Assembly (NCBI RefSeq): GCF_001704295.1
Contig: NZ_CP012334.1
Location: 496,001-560,000 of the forward strand
DNA from: Bordetella sp. H567
GTDB taxonomy: Bacteria > Pseudomonadota > Gammaproteobacteria > Burkholderiales > Burkholderiaceae_B
DNA: 64,000 nt
Direction of reading: 5' to 3'
A program made the translations under genes and the position numbers. Numbering within the stretch: position 1 is the stretch's first letter; each line of letters opens with the position of its first letter. Under the pieces are notes generated by a model. That model saw only the letters and a program-made list of their open reading frames with translations, did not search any database and had not been told where the DNA came from. Shown piece after piece: positions 57,810 to 64,000 of this stretch.

Positions 57810-59996
57810 ATGAACGTCCACACACACGAAGCACTGAAAAGCACCATCTGGGAGATCGCTAACCGACTTCGCGGCCCTTACCGCCCACCCCAATATCGTC
57901 TGGTCATGTTGCCGATGGTGGTGTTGCGCCGCCTGGATTGCGTGCTAGAGCCAACCAAAGACAAAGTACTCAAACAATACAAAAAGCTGACGGCGCAGAA
58001 CATGCCGGAAAGTGCGATGGAGCGCTTGCTTGGCCGTGCAGCGGACCCCCAGCGCGATCATCCGCTCTACAACACCAGTCCATTCACCTTCGAGCTGCTG
58101 CTGGGCGACTCGGAGAATATTGCGCCGAACCTCGTCTCCTACATCAACGGCTTTTCCCCTACGGCGAGAACCATCTTCGAGCGGTTCAAGTTCACCGACC
58201 AGATCGAAAAGCTCGACGCAAGCAATCGACTGTTCACCATCGTCAAGGCGATGGCCGACGTGGACCTGCACCCTGACCACATCGACAACTTGCAAATGGG
58301 CTACTTGTTCGAGCATCTGGTGATGCGCTTCAACGAACAAGCCAACGAAGAAGCGGGCGATCACTTCACGCCGCGTGAAGTCATTCGCCTGATGGCGAAT
58401 CTCGTTTATACGGGCGAGAAAGACGTTTACACACCGGGCATTTTCCGCACCATCTACGATCCCGCTTGCGGTACCGGCGGCATGCTGTCGGAATCGGAAA
58501 AGTTCATCCTCGACCAGAACAGCCAGGCCAACCTGGCCCTGTTCGGGCAAGAGTACAACGACGAATCCTGGGCCATCTGCTGTTCGGACATGCTGATCAA
58601 GGACGAGGACACCAGCAGCATTGTGTTGGGCGACACCCTGGGCGACGGCAAAACCCGTGATGGCTTCGAGGGTGAAAAATTCCACTACATGCTGGCCAAT
58701 CCACCGTTCGGGGTGGAATGGAAGGACCAGAAGACCGTCGTTGAACGCGAACACAAGGAAATGGGCTTCTCCGGTCGTTTCGGTGCCGGGCTGCCGGCGA
58801 TCAACGACGGTTCGCTGCTGTTCCTGCAGCACATGATCGCTAAGATGCATCTCTACACGGCCGGGGATGAAAACGCCGTCGGCTCCAAGATTGCCATCGT
58901 CTTCAACGGCTCGCCACTGTTCTCTGGCGATGCAGGATCGGGGCCATCCAACATTCGCCGCTGGATCATCGAAAACGATTGGCTCGATGCCATCGTCGCA
59001 TTGCCCGACCAGCTTTTCTATAACACCGGCATCTACACCTACATCTGGCTGGTCACCAATCGCAAGGCGCCTGAGCGACGCGGCAAGGTACAGTTGATTG
59101 ACGGCATGCGCTTTTGCCAGCGCATGAAGAAAAGTCTCAACAACAAGCGCCACGAAATCACCGAAGATCAGATACGCGAACTGACTCGCCTCTACGGCAA
59201 TTTCCGAGATGGCGAGACGGCAGAGGTCGTGATCGACCAGAAGACCGGCGAGAAAGAAACCCGTGTTGTCTCCCGGATCTTCGAGAACCGTGAGTTCGGC
59301 TTTCTCAAGGTGACGGTGGAGCGCCCCTTGCGCATGAACGTCGAGGCTAGCGCCGAGCGCATCGCCAGGCTGGACGAGCAATCCGCCTTCGCCAACCTGG
59401 CGACCTCCAAGAAGCGCAAGGACGACAAAGCTGCAGCACGCGAGATTGAGGAAGGCCGTGAACAGCAAGACGCCATCCGCAACCTGCTGGCTGGGCTGGA
59501 GGCCAAAGGCCTCTACAGGGATCGCAAGGCGTTCGAAGCCGATCTGGACAGGGCCGCCAATGCCGTTGGGGTGAAACTGGCGGGCCCCATCAAGAAGGCC
59601 ATCTTCGCCGCGCTGGGCGAGCGCGACCCGGAGGCTGAGATCTGCCGTGATCCCAAGGGCAGGCCGGAGCCGGACAGCGAACTGCGCGACACCGAGAACA
59701 TTCCGCTACCCGCAGGTACCGTACTCCCGTTACCAATGGACTTTGGCCCGGACAAGCCCAATGACCGGCTAATCAAGGCTTTTCGCGACGTGATTGACGC
59801 CTACATGGCGAAGGAAGTGCTGCCCCACGTGGCCGATGCCTGGGTCGATTACGACAAGACCAAGGTCGGTTACGAAATTCCGATCAACCGGCATTTCTAC
59901 GTCTACAAGCCGCCGCGCCCCTTGCCAGAAATCGAGGCCGATATCCGGCAACTGGAAGGCGAGATCGCCGATTTGCTCAAAGGACTGCTGGCATGA
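57810..59996 (+). CDS. hsdM: Type I restriction-modification system methyltransferase subunit
   Basis: The N6-adenine methyltransferase subunit, 728 residues, longer than E. coli HsdM (529) because of a C-terminal extension rich in Lys, Glu and Arg. An N-terminal helical domain (HEALKSTIWEIANRL) precedes the SAM motif DPACGTGGM (218-226) and catalytic NPPF (297-300). The start at ATG 57810 follows a weak ribosome site. It overlaps rhuM by 4 bp (59993-59996). Confidence 0.95.
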   Translation: MNVHTHEALKSTIWEIANRLRGPYRPPQYRLVMLPMVVLRRLDCVLEPTKDKVLKQYKKLTAQNMPESAMERLLGRAADPQRDHPLYNTSPFTFELLLGDSENIAPNLVSYINGFSPTARTIFERFKFTDQIEKLDASNRLFTIVKAMADVDLHPDHIDNLQMGYLFEHLVMRFNEQANEEAGDHFTPREVIRLMANLVYTGEKDVYTPGIFRTIYDPACGTGGMLSESEKFILDQNSQANLALFGQEYNDESWAICCSDMLIKDEDTSSIVLGDTLGDGKTRDGFEGEKFHYMLANPPFGVEWKDQKTVVEREHKEMGFSGRFGAGLPAINDGSLLFLQHMIAKMHLYTAGDENAVGSKIAIVFNGSPLFSGDAGSGPSNIRRWIIENDWLDAIVALPDQLFYNTGIYTYIWLVTNRKAPERRGKVQLIDGMRFCQRMKKSLNNKRHEITEDQIRELTRLYGNFRDGETAEVVIDQKTGEKETRVVSRIFENREFGFLKVTVERPLRMNVEASAERIARLDEQSAFANLATSKKRKDDKAAAREIEEGREQQDAIRNLLAGLEAKGLYRDRKAFEADLDRAANAVGVKLAGPIKKAIFAALGERDPEAEICRDPKGRPEPDSELRDTENIPLPAGTVLPLPMDFGPDKPNDRLIKAFRDVIDAYMAKEVLPHVADAWVDYDKTKVGYEIPINRHFYVYKPPRPLPEIEADIRQLEGEIADLLKGLLA

Positions 59997-61072
59997 GCAA
60001 GAAGGACATCGTTCATGCCGCGCAAGGTGAATTGCTGATCTACCCGGCTGGGGGGGATGCGGGAGGAATCCGCGTGCTGCTGGCCGGTGAATCCGTCTGG
60101 CTGACCCAGGCCCAGATTGCCGAGCTTTACCAGACTACGCCCCAGAACATCACTCAACACCTCAAGGCCATCTACGCCGAAGGCGAACTAGAAGAGGCAG
60201 CAACGTGTAAGCCGTACTTACAAGTTCGCCAGGAGGGCGGACGAACCGTCTCCCGCAGCACCAAGCACTACCGGCTGGAAGCCATTCTTGCCGTCGGTTA
60301 CCGCGTCCGCTCCGCACGCGGTACCGAGTTCCGTCAGTGGGCTACCGCGCGCCTGAGCGAGTACCTGACCAAGGGCTTTGTGCTGGATGACGAACGACTC
60401 AAGGGCAATACCAGCCCGGTGGATCACTTCGATGAGCTGCTGGCCCGCATTCGCGAAATCCGCGCCAGCGAGGCTCGGGTCTATCAACGCATCCGCGAAA
60501 TCTTCAAGATGGCGGTGGACTACCGTGAAGGTGACCAAGCCACCCAACTCTTCTTCGCGACCATGCAGAACAAGATGCACTACGCCGCGACTGGCCTGAC
60601 GGCGGCGGAAATCATCCGCAAGCGTGCCGATGCCTCCAAGCCCAACATGGGCGTCAACACCTGGAAGGGCAGCCATGTGCTCAAACAGGACGTAGGCACA
60701 GCCAAGAATTACTTGGATGCACAGGAAATCGACACCCTAAACCGCATCACCGTGATGTTCCTGGACCAGGCCGAATTTCGCGCCATGCGCCGACAGGACA
60801 TCCGCCTCGCCGACTGGGATGGCTTTCTCGACAAGTTCCTGCGCGATACCGAACTGCCAGTGCTGGTTGGTGCTGGCAAAGTTGGTCGCCAGCAGGCGCT
60901 GGGCTGGGCTGAAGGGCAATACGACGCCTTCGCCGAGAGGCGGAGGCTTGAAGCCGAGCGGGTGGCAGAGGCGCGGTACTTGGAGGATTTGCGTAACTGT
61001 GCGGACAGCTTGAAATCGGTTAAACCGGCAGCAAGTAAGCGCTCATCAAACAAATCTGGAGACAAAGCATGA
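59993..61072 (+). CDS. rhuM: RhuM family protein in restriction operon
   Basis: A 359-residue protein of the RhuM (virulence) family, first described on a Salmonella pathogenicity island. The N-terminal region is predicted to bind DNA (SVWLTQAQIAELYQTTPQNI and TQHLKAIYAEGEL, a helix-turn-helix shape). FRLKGNTS-like and GVNTWKGSHVLKQD blocks follow, and a charged C-terminal tail. It sits between hsdM and hsdS with 4-bp overlaps on both sides, so it is translated with the restriction subunits. Its role in such operons is not settled. Confidence 0.88.
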   Translation: MSKKDIVHAAQGELLIYPAGGDAGGIRVLLAGESVWLTQAQIAELYQTTPQNITQHLKAIYAEGELEEAATCKPYLQVRQEGGRTVSRSTKHYRLEAILAVGYRVRSARGTEFRQWATARLSEYLTKGFVLDDERLKGNTSPVDHFDELLARIREIRASEARVYQRIREIFKMAVDYREGDQATQLFFATMQNKMHYAATGLTAAEIIRKRADASKPNMGVNTWKGSHVLKQDVGTAKNYLDAQEIDTLNRITVMFLDQAEFRAMRRQDIRLADWDGFLDKFLRDTELPVLVGAGKVGRQQALGWAEGQYDAFAERRRLEAERVAEARYLEDLRNCADSLKSVKPAASKRSSNKSGDKA

Positions 61073-62388
61073 CGACCGTTCCAGAGAAGGTAAAGCAGGC
61101 TTATGGGCGCATGCCGAAAGGATGGCGACTAAAAAAGCTGAAGTTTTTCACCGATGTCAAAAATAGCAATGTAGATAAAGTAATTGCCGATGGTGAAGAA
61201 CCGGTTTTTCTTTGCAACTACACCGATGTTTACTACAACGACCGCATCACGCCTGAAATGGATTTCATGCAGGGCTCGGCTAGTCCCGCAGAGATAGCGA
61301 AGTTCAGTTTGAAGGGTGGGCAAGTCCTTCTTACCAAGGATAGTGAGGGATGGAATGATATTGGCATCCCCGCCTTGGTATCCGAAGACATGCCTAATGT
61401 ACTTTGTGGGTATCACCTTTCCGTGCTTGAGCCGGGGCCAGAGCTGGATGGCGGATTCCTAGCGTGGCTTTGCCGGTCCGAACCTTTGAACGACCAATTT
61501 AAGTTGGGCGCGAATGGTGTCACTCGGTATGGCCTCGGTCAATATCCGATGAAGAACGCTGTCATTACAATTCCACCAATTGACACTCAGCGTAGTATCG
61601 CCAAGTTCCTGGATGAAAAGACCGCCCAAATCGACGGACTGATCGAAAAGAAGCGCGCGCTTCTGGACCGATTGGCCGAAAAGCGCCAAGCCCTCATCAA
61701 CCGCGCCGTCACCAAGGGCTTGAATCCCGATGCCCCTATGAAGCCCTCTGGTATCGACTGGCTTGGCGATATTCCGGCGCATTGGGAGGTGCTACCCGTC
61801 AAAAGGGTTGCCAAGCTAGAGAGCGGACATACACCCGACAAGAAAATCGACGCCTATTGGGAAGGCTGCGAGATACCATGGGTGTCTCTTAATGACACGG
61901 CCATATTGCGAGAAGCAGATTACATTTCTGACACCACATTCAAGATAAATGAACTAGGCCTCGCAAATTCGTCCGCCCGGCTGCTTCCTGCTAGAGCAGT
62001 AGTTTTTACCCGTGATGCCACCATTGGCGAAAGCGCCATTACGACGCGGCCGATGGCTGTATCTCAGCACATCATCGCATGGTTGTGCCACAAAGATCGC
62101 GTTATACCAGAATACTTACTATTTACGATCTACGGAATGACTGGAGAATTATTGCGATTAACCAATGGATCAACAATTGGCACCATAGGACTCGGGGACG
62201 TGAAATCTATTCGCATGGCTCTGCCACCAATTGAGGAGCAGAAAGCGATTATTGCCACGATTGCTGCGGAAAAGAGCAAGCTGGATGAGGTCGTGCTTCA
62301 GATACATAAATCATCTGAACAACTATCAGGATATCGCGCCTCCATCGTTACTGCAGCTGTCACCGGGAAAATCACGGATCTGCAATGA
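61069..62388 (+). CDS. hsdS: Type I restriction specificity subunit
   Basis: A 439-residue DNA-recognition subunit with two target-recognition domains (about 10-170 and 225-400). Each is followed by a conserved helical spacer: SIAKFLDEKTAQIDGLIEKK after the first, and KAIIATIAAEKSKLDEVVLQ after the second. The second domain starts SGIDWLGDIPAHWEVLPVK, the usual repeat unit. GC is clearly lower than in flanking genes, as is common for specificity genes that are swapped between strains. It overlaps rhuM and the next gene by 4 bp each. Confidence 0.95.
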   Translation: MTTVPEKVKQAYGRMPKGWRLKKLKFFTDVKNSNVDKVIADGEEPVFLCNYTDVYYNDRITPEMDFMQGSASPAEIAKFSLKGGQVLLTKDSEGWNDIGIPALVSEDMPNVLCGYHLSVLEPGPELDGGFLAWLCRSEPLNDQFKLGANGVTRYGLGQYPMKNAVITIPPIDTQRSIAKFLDEKTAQIDGLIEKKRALLDRLAEKRQALINRAVTKGLNPDAPMKPSGIDWLGDIPAHWEVLPVKRVAKLESGHTPDKKIDAYWEGCEIPWVSLNDTAILREADYISDTTFKINELGLANSSARLLPARAVVFTRDATIGESAITTRPMAVSQHIIAWLCHKDRVIPEYLLFTIYGMTGELLRLTNGSTIGTIGLGDVKSIRMALPPIEEQKAIIATIAAEKSKLDEVVLQIHKSSEQLSGYRASIVTAAVTGKITDLQ

Positions 62389-62996
62389 CACTGGCGGCGA
62401 GCACATACTTTGAGCATCTTAAAGCATACGTAAATAGAGATTACGTTATGCACCATGGAGACGGTGGCAAGGTTATTTTGACGGAGAAGTACTTTCGCCC
62501 TGAAGACATCAAGCCACAGGAGCGAAAGGTTGAACTGTTGCTTCCTGGAGTAGGAATGGCATTCAAACTGGATCACGATGATTTCGAAACGGCCAAGAAA
62601 AAAATTAAACCTGCTCTTTTTCATTTTCTCGACGACACCTCGAAACCATGGTCTAAGCGCTGCGACTTTGTCATTTTCTATGTTAACAGTCGCGCATTTC
62701 ATGCGGACTGTATAGAGTTTAAATCCAAGAGTCTCACCGCCGATAAAATCGTTCCGCAACTCAGGGCGGGGGTGTGCTGGGTAACCAGCCTCAAACGTAC
62801 TATCGAGCATTACACCGGTGATAAACGCAAGATCCGTTTGCGTAAGTTTGTATTTGCTGATAACGACAACCCTGGTGCATATTTGGATGTCAACTCGCAG
62901 CTCAAAGCCGATCCATCAATTCGGTATTACAATTTTGATGAAGTAAACGGGTTGTCACTGGCGGCACTGCAAAATACTTCTGTGCAGGAGATTTGA
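62385..62996 (+). CDS. Unrecognised protein in type I restriction operon, PD-(D/E)XK-like pattern
   Basis: A 203-residue protein I do not recognise. It overlaps hsdS by 4 bp and ends 3 bp before hsdR, so it belongs to the operon. Two predicted strands carry D94 in KRCDFVIFYV and E111/K113 in ADCIEFKSKSL, followed by Q125 in VPQLRAGV: the spacing of a PD-(D/E)XK nuclease core. No signal peptide or membrane segment is seen. A degenerate or active nuclease, or a modulator of HsdR, would fit. Base composition is lower in GC than the core genome. Confidence 0.75.
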   Translation: MTLAASTYFEHLKAYVNRDYVMHHGDGGKVILTEKYFRPEDIKPQERKVELLLPGVGMAFKLDHDDFETAKKKIKPALFHFLDDTSKPWSKRCDFVIFYVNSRAFHADCIEFKSKSLTADKIVPQLRAGVCWVTSLKRTIEHYTGDKRKIRLRKFVFADNDNPGAYLDVNSQLKADPSIRYYNFDEVNGLSLAALQNTSVQEI

Positions 62997-62999
62997 GCT

Positions 63000-64000
63000 A
63001 TGTCTAGCCATACCGAAAGGGACTTTGAAAACGCCATCGAAGCCGGACTGATCGGTGTCGGCGGCTACGTCAAACGCTCGCCCACCGCTTACGACGAATC
63101 ACTGGCGCTGTTTCCCGACGACGTGATCGGCTTTCTGAAAGATAGCCAACCCACGAAATGGACGCAGCTTGAAACCTTGCTCGGTGCCAAGACTAAAGCC
63201 ACGACGCTGGACAGTCTCGCCAAGGAACTGGAGATCAAGGGCACGCTGCATGTGCTGCGCCACGGCTTCAAGTGCTATGGCAAGACCTTCCGGCTGGCGT
63301 ATTTCCGTCCCAATTCGGGTATGAACCCCGAAGCCGCAGCCCTGTATGCCGCCAATCGGCTTGCTATCACCCGGCAGGTGGCCTTCACCTCGGTGATGAA
63401 GAACGCCGAGGGCAAGAACCGCCGCTGCATCATCGACGTGACGTTAAGCCTCAACGGCCTGCCGATTACTACGGCGGAGTTAAAGAACCCGCTGACCGGC
63501 CAACGTGCGGCAGATGCAGTGCTCCAGTACTGCGAGGCGCGCGATGAACGCGACCTGCTGTTCGCCTTCAAGAAACGTGCCCTAGTGCATTTCGCAGTAG
63601 ATCCGGATGAGGTGTGGATGACCACACGCCTGAAGGGCAAGGCGACCGTATTTCTGCCTTTCAACCGGGGCAATAACCACGGTGCGGGCAATCCACCCCT
63701 CGAGGGCAACTGGAAAACCCATTATCTGTGGGATGAGGTATTGCAAGCTGATAGCTTGCTGGACATCCTGCAGCGCTTCATGCACCTGGAAGTGAAGGAG
63801 CGGCAGGTAAAGACAGACAAGGGCGCACGCACCATTCGCAAGGAAACGATGGTCTTCCCGCGTTACCACCAACTCGATGCGGTACGCAAACTGTTGGGGC
63901 ATGCGCGCGCGAACGGCGCGGGGTGCAACTATCTCGTGCAGCATTCGGCAGGCTCGGGCAAATCCAACTCCATCGCCTGGCTGGCGCACCGGTTGGCCAG
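63000..64000 (+). CDS. hsdR: Type I restriction endonuclease subunit R (partial, C-terminus off the right edge)
   Basis: The first 333 codons of the translocating nuclease subunit. The N-terminal nuclease domain has D146 in RRCIIDVTLS and E160/K162 in TTAELKNPLTGQ. The motor begins with Walker A in QHSAGSGKSNSIAWL (K320). HYLWDEVLQADSLLDILQRF is family-typical. It begins 3 bp after the small unrecognised gene. The helicase domains lie beyond the window. Confidence 0.93.
   Translation, partial: MSSHTERDFENAIEAGLIGVGGYVKRSPTAYDESLALFPDDVIGFLKDSQPTKWTQLETLLGAKTKATTLDSLAKELEIKGTLHVLRHGFKCYGKTFRLAYFRPNSGMNPEAAALYAANRLAITRQVAFTSVMKNAEGKNRRCIIDVTLSLNGLPITTAELKNPLTGQRAADAVLQYCEARDERDLLFAFKKRALVHFAVDPDEVWMTTRLKGKATVFLPFNRGNNHGAGNPPLEGNWKTHYLWDEVLQADSLLDILQRFMHLEVKERQVKTDKGARTIRKETMVFPRYHQLDAVRKLLGHARANGAGCNYLVQHSAGSGKSNSIAWLAHRLA

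Larger units (their letters stand above)
54708..64000. mobile_element. Putative integrated island carrying restriction genes (right end outside the window)
   Basis: Starts just after ychF with a P4-type integrase remnant, then an HTH gene, an Mrr-like nuclease and a type I restriction cluster. Base composition is visibly lower in GC than the flanking genome, most of all at 61100-63000. The attachment site and the other end are not visible, so the left limit is approximate. No tRNA is seen at the junction. Confidence 0.65.

Overview
The window is high-GC DNA from a beta-proteobacterium of the Alcaligenaceae, most like Bordetella or Achromobacter. This rests on gene content and order: lolB-ispE-tRNA-Gln-prs-rplY-pth, a BbZIP-like metal transporter, a gcvTHP operon behind a tandem glycine riboswitch, an hmgA/fahA pair with a divergent LysR gene, and several TRAP transporters. 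The genus call is an inference from recognised families; no search was run.

Layout. 1-4.5 kb: the start of a TRAP binding protein, an MFS exporter plus flavodoxin-fold quinone reductase with a divergent LysR regulator, and a double-GNAT acetyltransferase. 4.6-9 kb: a biodegradative arginine/lysine/ornithine decarboxylase, a BaiN/HI0933-type flavoprotein and a ZIP metal transporter. 9-13.8 kb: glycine riboswitch and gcvT-gcvH-gcvP. 13.8-16.2 kb: a convergent intergenic region made of two inverted copies of a long structured repeat, split at their junction by an IS256-family element with an 8-bp target duplication. 16.2-20.6 kb: malonate-semialdehyde dehydrogenase and omega-amino-acid:pyruvate aminotransferase with a divergent MocR-type regulator, which fits beta-alanine catabolism. 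20.7-23.4 kb: folA-thyA, an OsmC-like protein and coq7.

23.4-24.1 kb holds a sigma-54 type promoter, an inverted repeat, a sigma-70 type promoter and a predicted terminator-ended small RNA with a CUCCUCC hairpin loop. It is followed by tviB and tviC (UDP-GlcNAc to UDP-GalNAcA), a phosphohexomutase, a D-2-hydroxyacid-type FAD dehydrogenase, a two-component system followed by a PAP2 phosphatase, and a TRAP transporter with uronate dehydrogenase and a divergent GntR regulator (hexuronate use). 37.5-41.4 kb carries tyrosine degradation (fahA, hmgA, LysR). 41.5-53.3 kb is mainly housekeeping: mutM, a TPR protein, lolB, ispE, tRNA-Gln, prs, rplY, pth, a CPBP protease, a second flavoprotein, an ammonium channel and a secreted beta-propeller protein.

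From just after ychF (54.7 kb) to the right edge the DNA looks acquired. It starts with a P4-type integrase broken by one frameshift, then an HTH protein, an Mrr-like endonuclease, and a type I restriction cluster (hsdM, rhuM, hsdS, a small unrecognised gene, hsdR). Neighbouring genes from hsdM to the small gene overlap by 4 bp. The small gene carries a D-E-x-K pattern typical of PD-(D/E)XK nucleases. hsdR runs off the window.

The most novel-looking signals are the dual-promoter small RNA at 23.5-23.9 kb, the small nuclease-like gene and RhuM inside the restriction operon, and the paired inverted hairpin repeats around the insertion sequence.
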